Assembly (NCBI GenBank): GCA_030690515.1
Contig: JAUYGP010000403.1
Coordinates: 1-32,599 of the forward strand
DNA: 32,599 nt
Reading direction: 5' to 3'
Source: Giesbergeria sp.
Lineage (GTDB): Bacteria; Pseudomonadota; Gammaproteobacteria; Burkholderiales; Burkholderiaceae_C
Notes under the pieces: model-generated
Told to the model about the DNA's origin: nothing
What the model saw: the letters and a program-made list of their open reading frames with translations, nothing else
Databases searched by the model: none
Translations under genes and position numbers: made by a program
Part shown: one piece after another, positions 1 through 7,244 of the stretch
Position numbering within the stretch: the first letter of the stretch is position 1
How the letters are laid out: the number at the start of each line of letters is the position of its first letter

Positions 1-62
1 TCTGGCACATGGTCGATCTGCTGTGGATCGTGCTGTTCCCGCTGGTCTACGTGCTGCGCTGA
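1..62 (+). CDS. Heme-copper oxidase subunit III-like protein, C-terminal end (partial)
   Basis: Only the last 19 codons lie in the window, read from base 3 to the TGA at 60-62. The peptide begins WHMVDLLWIVLFPL and ends YVLR, a hydrophobic final helix typical of the cytochrome c oxidase subunit III/NorE family, where WHxVDxxW is a conserved C-terminal signature. The next gene, 12 bases downstream, encodes a small subunit IV-like membrane protein, which supports an oxidase accessory pair. The 5' part lies outside the window, so NorE-type and true CoxC-type proteins cannot be separated. Confidence 0.7.
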   Translation, partial: WHMVDLLWIVLFPLVYVLR

Positions 63-74
63 AAGGGGCTGAAC

Positions 75-347
75 ATGCATGAATCACGACTGAACCGCGC
101 TTGGCTGCTGCTGCTGGTGATCACCGGGGTGACTTTCTGGATGGGTGAGAGCGGGTCATCGGCGAGCAGCCTGGCCGTGGCGTTGGTGGTGCTGGGGTTG
201 GCCTTCGTCAAGGGCATGCTGGTGGCGCTGGAGTTTCTGGAGCTGCGCGAGGCACCGGCGCTCTGGCGCTGGCTGATTGCGGGCTGGCTGGTGCTGGTGC
301 TGGGGTTGATTGTGTTGGCGTATGCCCTGGGCCTGCCCAAGGCCTGA
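75..347 (+). CDS. Small membrane protein, cytochrome c oxidase subunit IV / NorF-like
   Basis: A 90-residue protein with three predicted membrane helices (about residues 9-23, 32-52 and 65-86) and almost no soluble part. Size, three-helix layout and position directly after a subunit III-like gene match the prokaryotic cytochrome c oxidase subunit IV / NorF group, small accessory subunits of heme-copper oxidases or nitric oxide reductases. The family call rests on helix pattern, the central KGMLVALEFLELR segment and context, because these proteins diverge quickly. The start at 75 lies 12 bases after the upstream stop, so the two genes are probably co-transcribed. It ends 66 bases before argB. 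Confidence 0.65.
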   Translation: MHESRLNRAWLLLLVITGVTFWMGESGSSASSLAVALVVLGLAFVKGMLVALEFLELREAPALWRWLIAGWLVLVLGLIVLAYALGLPKA

Positions 348-413
348 GTGTTGTCGGCGGTTCAGCGGGCGAATGCGGCACAATTTGCGCATTACTGCTC
401 ACGCCCCTGTGCC

Positions 414-1307
414 ATGACCGACACCCTTCTCTCGATTGCTCCGCGCGACAAAGCCGAAATCCTGGCCCAGGCGCTGCCCTATATCCGCAAATTTCACGGC
501 AAAACCATCGTCATCAAATACGGCGGCAATGCCATGACCGACCCGGCCCTGCAGCAGGATTTTGCCGAGGATGTTGTGCTGCTCAAACTGGTCGGCATGA
601 ACCCAGTGGTGGTGCACGGCGGTGGACCGCAGATTGAAGCCGCCCTCAAACGCCTGGGCAAGAAGGGTGAGTTCATCCAGGGCATGCGCGTGACCGATGC
701 CGAGACCATGGAGGTGGTCGAATGGGTGCTGGCCGGTGAGGTGCAGCAAGATATCGTAGGGTTGATCAACCAGGCCGGGGGCAAGGCCGTGGGCCTGACG
801 GGGCGCGACGGCGGCATGATCCGTGCACGCAAGCTCAAGATGCTGGACAACAAGAATCCGGAGATCGAACACGACGTGGGCCAGGTGGGCGACATCCTGT
901 CCATCGACCCCAGTGTGGTCAAGGCCTTGCAGGACGATGCCTTCATCCCGGTCGTCAGCCCCATCGGCTTTGGCGAAAACAACGAGAGCTACAACATCAA
1001 CGCCGACGTGGTGGCCAGCAAGCTGGCCGAGGTGCTGCGCGCCGAAAAGCTGATGCTACTGACCAACACCCCGGGCGTGCTGGACAAGGAAGGCAACTTG
1101 CTGACCGACCTGACCGCGCGCCGCATCGACGAGCTGTTTGCCGACGGCACCATCAGCGGCGGCATGCTGCCCAAGATTGCCGGAGCGCTGGACGCCGCCA
1201 AGGCCGGCGTGAACGCGGTGCACATCATTGACGGCCGTGTGCCGCACGCCATGTTGCTGGAAATCCTGACGGATCAGGCCTACGGCACCATGATCCGTAG
1301 TCACTAA
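414..1307 (+). CDS. argB: Acetylglutamate kinase
   Basis: A 297-residue cytoplasmic amino acid kinase that phosphorylates N-acetyl-L-glutamate, the second step of arginine synthesis by the acetylated route. The N-terminal strand and glycine loop read KYGGNAM (residues 35-41), and the second loop is HGGGPQIE (68-75), which binds substrate and phosphate. The start at 414 gives the normal N terminus MTDTLLSIAP; the reading frame stays open upstream to 348 but that extension is not family-like. The protein is about 40 residues longer than the E. coli enzyme and has the extra N-terminal helix region of arginine-inhibited hexameric enzymes, so feedback inhibition by arginine is likely (inference). 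No other arg gene is nearby. Confidence 0.96.
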   Translation: MTDTLLSIAPRDKAEILAQALPYIRKFHGKTIVIKYGGNAMTDPALQQDFAEDVVLLKLVGMNPVVVHGGGPQIEAALKRLGKKGEFIQGMRVTDAETMEVVEWVLAGEVQQDIVGLINQAGGKAVGLTGRDGGMIRARKLKMLDNKNPEIEHDVGQVGDILSIDPSVVKALQDDAFIPVVSPIGFGENNESYNINADVVASKLAEVLRAEKLMLLTNTPGVLDKEGNLLTDLTARRIDELFADGTISGGMLPKIAGALDAAKAGVNAVHIIDGRVPHAMLLEILTDQAYGTMIRSH

Positions 1308-1523
1308 TGAACGCCCCCCTGAGTCGCTTCGCGCCTTCCCCCCTCTCTTGCATTGCTGCGCAATGCGGAGGGTGGTCGCCGCCAGCGCACGCAAGCAAAG
1401 CGCCGCATACGCGGCTTGGCGGCCCTTGCGCGGCGGTCGCTGGCTTGGGCAGCGCCCAACGCAAGCGCTGCGCTTTTTGCATGGGCCGCATCAATGCGCC
1501 CCATTAATCGCCGAGGATGAACC
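1308..1523 (+). repeat. Intergenic palindromic element between argB and the response regulator
   Basis: This 216-base gap holds no convincing gene. It contains a perfect inverted repeat, GCATTGC (1350-1356) and GCAATGC (1360-1366) around a 3-base loop, with an outer CCCTC (1341-1345) / GAGGG (1368-1372) arm. The flanking GAGTCGCTTCGCGCCTTCCC at 1321 resembles an intergenic repeat I recall from Acidovorax-type genomes, but no second copy occurs in this window. It may act as an RNA hairpin at the end of argB; no T-run follows. Confidence 0.45.
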
Positions 1524-2222
1524 ATGCGCCTGCTTCTGGTTGAGGATGACATCATGGTCGCCAGCGGAATCAAGCTGGGGCTGTCGGATGCCGGGTATGC
1601 GGTGGACTGGGTGGGCAGCGGTGAGCGGGCCGAGGAGGTTCTGCAGCGCGAGACCTTTGATGTCGCCGTGGTCGATATCGGCCTGCCGGGTATCGACGGG
1701 CTTGAACTCACACGCCGTCTGCGGCGCCCCGACATGGCCAGTCGCGACATGCCGGTGCTGATCCTGACGGCGCGCGACGCGCTGCAGGACCGCGTGCAGG
1801 GGTTGGACCTGGGCGCGGACGACTATATGGTCAAGCCGTTCGAGCTGCCCGAGCTGCTGGCCCGGTTGCGGGCGCTGCTGCGGCGCTCGCAGGCGGCCAC
1901 CACGGCCGTGTTGGGCTTTGGGCCGCTAGAGCTGGACACCGCCAACCGACAGGTAGGCATCCGCGCTGCAGCGGACGCTGCCCTGGTGCCCATCGACCTG
2001 GGACCGCGCGAATGGACGGTGCTCGAATACCTGATGATTCACGCACCCAAGCCCGCCAGCAAAGACAAGCTGCTGCAGGCCCTGACCGGATGGGACAAGG
2101 AGATCACCCCCAACGCGGTCGAGGTGTACGTCTCGCGCCTGCGCGGCAAGCTCGAACCCCATGGCGTGGGCCTGCGTTCCATCCGGGGGTTTGGCTACCG
2201 GCTGGAACTGCTGGGCTCCTGA
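1524..2222 (+). CDS. OmpR-family response regulator
   Basis: A 232-residue two-component regulator. The receiver domain occupies about residues 1-120, with the acidic pocket E7-D8-D9, phospho-acceptor D51 in VVDIGLPGIDG, T82 in ILTARD and K104 in YMVKPF. The C-terminal winged-helix DNA-binding domain (about 135-230) carries the family ending SIRGFGYRLE. The sensor kinase starts 64 bases downstream, so the pair is almost certainly an operon. Receiver and effector domains resemble the QseB/PmrA/TctD branch. The signal and target genes cannot be told from the sequence, so no symbol is given. All catalytic receiver residues are present. Confidence 0.93.
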   Translation: MRLLLVEDDIMVASGIKLGLSDAGYAVDWVGSGERAEEVLQRETFDVAVVDIGLPGIDGLELTRRLRRPDMASRDMPVLILTARDALQDRVQGLDLGADDYMVKPFELPELLARLRALLRRSQAATTAVLGFGPLELDTANRQVGIRAAADAALVPIDLGPREWTVLEYLMIHAPKPASKDKLLQALTGWDKEITPNAVEVYVSRLRGKLEPHGVGLRSIRGFGYRLELLGS

Positions 2223-2286
2223 GCCGCGCGGCTGCGCAGGACGACATGGCCCGCACGCGCGCACGGCTGGTGGAAACGGACAGGGC

Positions 2287-3765
2287 ATGAGCCTGTTGCG
2301 CCCCCGCCTGCGGGCGATGACCTCGGACCTGCGTAACCGGCTGCTGTTGCTGCTGGTGCTGCCCCTGTGCGTGCTGGCGCTGCTGGGTGCCTGGATGGAT
2401 TACCGTTCCGCCGACGAGGCCGCCTCGCGCCACGACCAGCGCCTGCTGCGCCTGCTGCCGGCGCTGGCCGACTCGGTGCTGGCGCGCGGGGCCGACGAGG
2501 GGGACGTCCCGGTCTGGCTGCTGGCCCCGCCCGTAGAGGACTTCTTGCGCCACAGCAACTACACCAGCTACAGCGTGCGCGATCTCTCGGGTCGTCTGCT
2601 GCTGGGCGATGAATGGGTGCACGGCGCGGTGCCGGCCACGCTGGAGCCGGAGTTCCACAGCGTGGAGTTCAGCGGCGTCACCTACCGGGTGGCTGTGCAG
2701 CGGGGGCGCACGGGGGCGGGCGAGTTGGTGGTCGCCCTGGCCGATGGCACCGACCCGCGCCAGCAATGGGCGCAGCACCTGCTGCTGCGGGTGCTGCTGC
2801 CCAACCTGGTACTGGTGGCAGCGGCGGCGCTGGCCATCCATTGGGCGGTGCGCCGGGCGTTTAAGCCGCTGGTCGATCTTGCAGCTGCTGTGGAGCGGCG
2901 CTCGCCGCGCGACCTGAGCGCCATCGACGAGGCGGCGTCACCGTCCGAGGTGCGCCCGCTGGTGCACTCGCTCAACCGCCTGTTCACCATGGTGAATGCG
3001 CAGGCCGAGAGTCAACGCCGCTTCGTGGCCGATGCCGCGCACCAGTTGCGCACCCCGCTGGCAGGCCTGCAGGCCCAGGTTGAAGCCTGGGCCATGCTGG
3101 CGCGCTCCGGAGTGAAAACAGTGGATGGAGCGGCAGGTTCAAGGTCAAATAGGCCTCCAGGGCAATACGGGCAAGCGGTATCAGCTATTACATTAGGAGC
3201 ATCAGAGATTGAGAAGCTGCGCGATGCCACCCGCCGCACCTCGCAACTGGCGCACCAGTTGCTGGCGCTCTCGCGGGCTGATGCACGTAGCCTTGATGGC
3301 CAGACCATGCAGCGGGTGGATTTGCAGGATCTGTGCGAGACCATGCTGGAGATGTTTCTTGACGCGGCCACCGGCAAAGGCATCGACCTGGGGCTGGAGG
3401 CCCAACCTGCCCATGTGATGGGGCATGGCTGGCTGCTGCGCGAACTGCTGTCAAACCTGGTGGACAACGCCATCAAGTACACGCCGACCGGGGGCAGTGT
3501 CACCATTCGTTGTGGCACGCAGCCGGGGCCGCAGGGAAGCGTGTGCGCCACCTTGCAGGTAGAAGACGACGGCGCTGGCGTGTCGCCTGCCGAGCGCGCA
3601 CGGGTACTGGAGCGTTTTTACCGGGTGCCGGGCACCGTGGGCGAAGGTACCGGCCTGGGTCTGCCCATTGCCGATGAGATCGCCCGCGCCCACGGGGCCC
3701 TGCTCACGCTGGCAGATGGCGGCAATGGCCGCGGCTTGTGGGTGGTGCTGGTGTTCCCCGCCTGA
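2287..3765 (+). CDS. Sensor histidine kinase with a repeat-derived linker
   Basis: A 492-residue inner-membrane kinase, presumed partner of the preceding regulator. Membrane helices lie at about residues 18-36 and 166-186, flanking a periplasmic sensor of about 130 residues of the TctE/QseC type. A HAMP-like stretch follows, then the dimerisation box with H252 in DAAHQLRTPLAG, the N box around N390-N394, and G boxes DDGAG (428-432) and GEGTGLGLP (452-460). The start at 2287 fits the expected N-terminal helix; the open frame extends to 2161 inside the previous gene. Residues about 286-306, between the two dimerisation helices, are encoded by a copy of the dispersed GCAGCTAT-type repeat and are rich in G, S and P. 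The kinase motifs on both sides are intact and in frame, so the gene is probably functional. Confidence 0.9.
   Translation: MSLLRPRLRAMTSDLRNRLLLLLVLPLCVLALLGAWMDYRSADEAASRHDQRLLRLLPALADSVLARGADEGDVPVWLLAPPVEDFLRHSNYTSYSVRDLSGRLLLGDEWVHGAVPATLEPEFHSVEFSGVTYRVAVQRGRTGAGELVVALADGTDPRQQWAQHLLLRVLLPNLVLVAAAALAIHWAVRRAFKPLVDLAAAVERRSPRDLSAIDEAASPSEVRPLVHSLNRLFTMVNAQAESQRRFVADAAHQLRTPLAGLQAQVEAWAMLARSGVKTVDGAAGSRSNRPPGQYGQAVSAITLGASEIEKLRDATRRTSQLAHQLLALSRADARSLDGQTMQRVDLQDLCETMLEMFLDAATGKGIDLGLEAQPAHVMGHGWLLRELLSNLVDNAIKYTPTGGSVTIRCGTQPGPQGSVCATLQVEDDGAGVSPAERARVLERFYRVPGTVGEGTGLGLPIADEIARAHGALLTLADGGNGRGLWVVLVFPA
3142..3204 (+). repeat. Dispersed ~60-bp repeat, copy A (inside sensor kinase)
   Basis: This segment starts AGGTCAAATAGGCCTC and ends CAGCTATTACATTAGGAGCA. 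It aligns along its length with the intergenic copy at 14746-14808, which starts AGGTCAAAATGGCCTC and has GTAGCTATTAAAACAGAAGC. The central stem found in other copies has decayed here. It is translated as part of the kinase without a stop or frame change. Confidence 0.75.
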
Positions 3766-3825
3766 AACATCGCCTGAAAGGGGGGGAGGGGCTGTGCGAG
3801 AATCAATTGCATACATCTTGCCCCT

Positions 3826-4473
3826 ATGACAGAGTCCGCGTCCCCTTCTCCACCCACTCCGGCCCCCACCGAGCGCAAGCGCGCACGGCCCGGTGAGCGG
3901 CGCGAACAGATTCTGCAAGCACTGGCAGCGATGCTCGAACAGCCCGGGACCGAGCGCATCACCACGGCCGCGCTGGCGTCGCGCCTGGGGGTCAGCGAGG
4001 CAGCGCTATACCGCCACTTTGCCAGCAAGGCGCAAATGTTCGAAGCGCTGATCGAGTTCATCGAACAGGCTGTGTTCACCCGCATGGCGCAGATTCTGGA
4101 GCGTGATTCCCAGGACGGTGTTCCGCCTGAAGAAGGTGCCCGCCAAGCCCAGCGCGTGGTGGCCTTGGTGCTGCAGTTTGGTGAGCGCAACCCAGGTCTG
4201 GTACGCGTGATGGTGGGCGATGCCCTGGTGCTGGAGCACGAGCGTCTGCAAGTCCGCATGAACCAGTTTTTCGATCGCATCGAGTCCAGCCTGCGCCAGT
4301 GCCTGCGCTCGGCCGCCGGTGCGGCGGGGTCGGCCACGCCCAGCGTGGATGCGCAGGTGGCCGCCAGCGTGCTGTCGGCCTTTGTTCAGGGCCGGTTGCA
4401 GCGGTTTGCTCGCTCGGGCCTGCGTCGTCTGCCGACGGAGCACCTGGAAGCCAGCTTGGCGCTGATGCTCTGA
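3826..4473 (+). CDS. slmA: Nucleoid occlusion factor SlmA (TetR fold)
   Basis: A 215-residue TetR-fold protein that closely resembles E. coli SlmA, which binds chromosomal sites and blocks FtsZ assembly over the nucleoid. Matching segments are the helix-turn-helix ITTAALASRLGVSEAALYRH (about residues 45-64), ALIEFIE (79-85) and FGERNPGLVRVM (about 122-133). The N-terminal 22 residues are rich in Pro, Ser and charged residues and probably disordered. The start at 3826 is the first good ATG; a purine-rich GGGGGGGAGGGG stretch at 3781-3791 lies upstream. It stands 60 bases after the kinase gene and may share its transcript. SlmA near argB is a recurring arrangement in related bacteria (from memory). 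Confidence 0.9.
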   Translation: MTESASPSPPTPAPTERKRARPGERREQILQALAAMLEQPGTERITTAALASRLGVSEAALYRHFASKAQMFEALIEFIEQAVFTRMAQILERDSQDGVPPEEGARQAQRVVALVLQFGERNPGLVRVMVGDALVLEHERLQVRMNQFFDRIESSLRQCLRSAAGAAGSATPSVDAQVAASVLSAFVQGRLQRFARSGLRRLPTEHLEASLALML

Positions 4474-4499
4474 TTCCATTTCTAAACCATCCGTGTCGT

Positions 4500-4560
4500 T
4501 GTTGCTTCGCCTTGCCGTGCTACAGCACTGTCTGCGGCTTCGCGCCTAGACATGAATGAT
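4500..4560 (+). repeat. REP-like intergenic hairpin after slmA
   Basis: Within the 207-base gap 4474-4680 there is a small inverted repeat, GTGC (4517-4520) / GCAC (4525-4528), with GCC and GGC arms further out. The phrase CTTGCCGTGCTACAGCACTG resembles a REP-type intergenic element I recall from Comamonadaceae. No second copy is visible here and no T-run follows, so a terminator role is uncertain. Confidence 0.35.
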
Positions 4561-4653
4561 TTGGAAACAGAATGAAGCGCGTCCCGCCAGTTTGGGGGCG
4601 GCTCTCTATTTTTGACACCGGACTGGGCACTGCAGTGAAATTGCTGCAAAATA

Positions 4654-4665
4654 GAACGATCGTTC
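4654..4665. promoter_or_regulatory. Candidate TetR operator upstream of the beta-oxidation operon
   Basis: GAACGATCGTTC is a perfect 12-base palindrome ending 15 bases before the ATG of the TetR gene at 4681. TetR-family regulators commonly autoregulate by binding such palindromes next to their own promoter. A TTGACA hexamer lies at 4612-4617, but I see no well-spaced -10 box. Binding by the downstream gene product is inference. Confidence 0.6.
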
Positions 4666-4680
4666 GTTTTTGTGAGCCCC

Positions 4681-5397
4681 ATGTCCGCAATCCCTTCTTC
4701 CAGTCCGGCGTCCCTCGCTCCCCGCGCTACCCGTGCGCGCAGCGGTGGCGCCCGCGCTTTGCAAAAAGGGCAACAAACCAAGGCGGCCATCATCGATGCC
4801 GCGCTGGGACAGGCCACGCACATCGGTTTGGAGGGCCTGTCCATCGGCGCTCTGGCCGAGGTGATGGGCATGAGCAAGTCGGGCGTGTTCGCACATTTCG
4901 GCTCGCGCGAGGAACTCCAGGTCTCGGTGATCCGCGAATATCACCACTGCTTCGAGCAGGAAGTTTTCTTTCCCGCCATGTCGGCTCCGCGCGGCGTGGC
5001 ACGGCTGCGCGCCTTGTTCGACAACTGGATGAAGCGCACCTCCATCGAGATCGATTCGGGTTGCATCTACATCAGCGGCGCCATCGAGTTTGACGACCGT
5101 ACGGGTCCGGTGCGCGATGCGTTGGCCCATTCGGTGCTGACCTGGCATGCCGCTATGAAACGCGCCATCCTGCAAGCCAAGGAGTTGGGCGAGCTCAACG
5201 CCGATGTGGTTGAGGACCAGATGCTTTTCGAGGTGCACGGACTCATTCTGGCGCTGCACTACGAGGCACGCTTTTTGAAGAACCCCGGTTCCATCGCACG
5301 GGCGCTGGCCGGTTTTGACAACATCCTTGCCCGCTTCAGCGCCCAGGCGCATCACGCGGGCGTTTCCCCTGTTCCCACCCAAACCACCAAGGAGTAA
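4681..5397 (+). CDS. TetR-family regulator of the beta-oxidation operon
   Basis: A 238-residue regulator. After a 25-residue Ser/Ala/Arg-rich tail comes a TetR-type helix-turn-helix with LSIGALAEVMGMSKSGVFAH, followed by an all-helical ligand domain including a C-terminal TetR segment of the kind found in YxaF/AcuR-like proteins. The start at 4681 is preferred to the GTG at 4672 in the same frame. A perfect palindrome lies just upstream (4654-4665). The acyl-CoA dehydrogenase gene begins 5 bases after the stop, with its ribosome site AAGGAG inside the last codons of this gene, so the regulator is co-transcribed with the operon it probably represses. The inducer is likely an acyl-CoA or fatty acid (inference from context). 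Confidence 0.85.
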   Translation: MSAIPSSSPASLAPRATRARSGGARALQKGQQTKAAIIDAALGQATHIGLEGLSIGALAEVMGMSKSGVFAHFGSREELQVSVIREYHHCFEQEVFFPAMSAPRGVARLRALFDNWMKRTSIEIDSGCIYISGAIEFDDRTGPVRDALAHSVLTWHAAMKRAILQAKELGELNADVVEDQMLFEVHGLILALHYEARFLKNPGSIARALAGFDNILARFSAQAHHAGVSPVPTQTTKE

Positions 5398-5402
5398 AAC
5401 CC

Positions 5403-7115
5403 ATGCCCACGTACACACCGCCCCTGCGCGACATGCAGTTTGTGTTGCACGAAGTGTTCAAGGTTGCTGACGATCTCAAGCAAATCCCCAAGCATGCCGA
5501 CATGGATGCCGACACCATCAATGCCGTTCTGGAAGAGGGTGGCAAGTTTGCAACCGACGTGGCGTTCCCGCTGAACATCAGCGGCGATGCCGAGGGCTGC
5601 ACCATCGACCAGGCCACCCACGCGGTGACCACGCCCAAGGGTTTCAAGGAAGCCTACGCCAAATACGTCGAGGGTGGTTGGGCGGCACTGGGCTGCGACC
5701 CTGAATTTGGCGGCCAGGGCCTGCCTTTCGTGGTCAATACCATGTTCTACGAAATGCTCAACAGCGCCAACCAGGCCTGGACCATGTACCCCGGCCTGAC
5801 CCATGGCGCCTACGCGGCCCTGGAGACCCACGGCACGCCCGAGCAGAAGGCCACCTACCTGCCCAAGATGACCAGCGGCGAGTGGACAGGCTCCATGTGC
5901 CTGACCGAGCCCCACTGCGGCACCGACCTGGGCCTGATGCGCACCAAGGCCGAGCCCCAGGCCGACGGCACCTACAAGATCACTGGCAACAAGATTTTTA
6001 TCAGCGCCGGTGAGCACGACATGGCCGACAACATCATCCACCTGGTGCTGGCACGCCTGCCTGATGCGCCTCCCGGCATCAAGGGCGTGAGCCTGTTCAT
6101 CGTGCCCAAGGTTCTGGTGAACAAGGACGGCTCTTTGGGTGAGCGCAACGGTATCTACTGCGGCGGCCTGGAGCACAAGATGGGCATCAAGGCCAGCGCT
6201 ACCTGCCAGATGGTGTTGGAAGACGCTGTCGGTACCCTGGTGGGGCAGCCGCACAAGGGCATGCAGGGCATGTTCGTGATGATGAACGCCGCACGCCTGG
6301 GCGTGGGCAACCAGTCGCTGGGCCTGACCGAAGTGGCTTACCAGAACGCCCTGGCGTACGCCAAGGACCGCCTGCAGATGCGTTCTTTGAGCGGCACCAA
6401 GGCCAAGGACAAGCCGGCCGACCCCATCATCGTGCACCCCGACGTGCGCAAGATGCTGCTCACCGCCAAGGCCTACGCCGAAGGTGGCCGTGCGCTGCAG
6501 ATTTTCTGCGCCATGCTGCTGGAAAAAGAGCACAACCATCCCGATGAAAAGGCCCGCAAGGAGGCGGGCGAACTGCTGGCCCTGTTGACCCCCATCGCCA
6601 AGGCCTTCCTGACCGACAACGGCCACACCGCCACCAATGCCTGCATGCAGGTCTTTGGCGGCCATGGCTACATCAAGGAATGGGGCATGGAGCAGTTTGT
6701 GCGCGACAACCGCATCAACATGATCTATGAAGGCACCAACACCATCCAGTCTTTGGATTTGCTGGGCCGCAAGATTCTGGGCAACAACGGCGCCACGCTC
6801 AAGAAGTTTGGCAAGCTCGTGGGCGCCCTGGTGCAGGAAGAAGGCGTGAACGAGAAGATGGCCGAGTTCATCAACCCGGTGGCCTACCTGGCGGACCAGA
6901 TGACCAAGTTCACGACTGAACTGGGCTTCCGCGGCATGCAGAACCCTGATGAAGTGGGCGCTGCCGCTGTGGACTACCTGCGCGTGGCCGGTCACCTGGT
7001 GTTTGGCTACTTCTTCGCCCGCATGGCCCAGGTGGCACTGCGCGAGATCGCCGCGGGCAACACCGATCCGTTCTACCAGGCCAAACTGCAGACGGCGCGC
7101 TTCTACTTTGCCTAG
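5403..7115 (+). CDS. Acyl-CoA dehydrogenase, cut short by an in-frame TAG
   Basis: Catalyses the first, FAD-dependent oxidation of acyl-CoA to trans-2-enoyl-CoA. The 570-residue product has the N-terminal extension of the large bacterial acyl-CoA dehydrogenase group, a FAD/substrate segment MCLTEPHCGTDLGLMRTKA (about 165-183), and the catalytic base E443 in MIYEGTNTIQ. The reading frame ends at TAG 7113-7115 right after RFYFA. The same frame then continues for 27 codons (LFPETATLMRTARTGAKVLM and on) to TGA at 7197-7199, which matches the usual end of this family and would give about 598 residues. So either the last helix is lost by a nonsense change, the codon is read through, or the base is a sequencing error. 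The rest of the enzyme is intact. RBS AAGGAG lies in the preceding gene. Confidence 0.88.
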   Translation: MPTYTPPLRDMQFVLHEVFKVADDLKQIPKHADMDADTINAVLEEGGKFATDVAFPLNISGDAEGCTIDQATHAVTTPKGFKEAYAKYVEGGWAALGCDPEFGGQGLPFVVNTMFYEMLNSANQAWTMYPGLTHGAYAALETHGTPEQKATYLPKMTSGEWTGSMCLTEPHCGTDLGLMRTKAEPQADGTYKITGNKIFISAGEHDMADNIIHLVLARLPDAPPGIKGVSLFIVPKVLVNKDGSLGERNGIYCGGLEHKMGIKASATCQMVLEDAVGTLVGQPHKGMQGMFVMMNAARLGVGNQSLGLTEVAYQNALAYAKDRLQMRSLSGTKAKDKPADPIIVHPDVRKMLLTAKAYAEGGRALQIFCAMLLEKEHNHPDEKARKEAGELLALLTPIAKAFLTDNGHTATNACMQVFGGHGYIKEWGMEQFVRDNRINMIYEGTNTIQSLDLLGRKILGNNGATLKKFGKLVGALVQEEGVNEKMAEFINPVAYLADQMTKFTTELGFRGMQNPDEVGAAAVDYLRVAGHLVFGYFFARMAQVALREIAAGNTDPFYQAKLQTARFYFA

Positions 7116-7199
7116 CTGTTCCCTGAAACGGCGACACTGATGCGCACCGCGCGTACTGGCGCCAAGGTGCTGATGGACACTGATCTGGCTCTGGCCTGA
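7116..7199 (+). other. In-frame C-terminal tail of the acyl-CoA dehydrogenase after the TAG
   Basis: Twenty-seven sense codons follow the amber codon in the same frame and end at TGA 7197-7199. The peptide begins LFPETATLMRTARTG and ends DTDLALA, as expected for the final helix of this dehydrogenase group. Its coding character is preserved, which argues that the stop is recent, suppressed or an artefact. Confidence 0.75.
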
Positions 7200-7244
7200 T
7201 CGGTGATTTTTGCGGATTTCAAGCTTTTTTACTCTGGAGTGCCC

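Noticed and set aside
2161..2286. Upstream extension of the sensor kinase frame
   Set aside because: The 42 extra residues overlap the response regulator gene and have no family-like sequence; the ATG at 2287 precedes the expected first membrane helix.
4612..4652. Sigma-70 promoter TTGACA with a -10 near CAAAAT before the first TetR gene
   Set aside because: The spacing to CAAAAT is 29 bases and the sequence at 17 bases is GTGAAA, so no proper promoter pair can be supported.
5352..6995. Long open frame of 547 residues on the minus strand opposite the acyl-CoA dehydrogenase
   Set aside because: It is His/Gln/Gly-rich antisense translation of a high-GC gene, with no recognisable domain, and overlaps a clearly conserved plus-strand enzyme.
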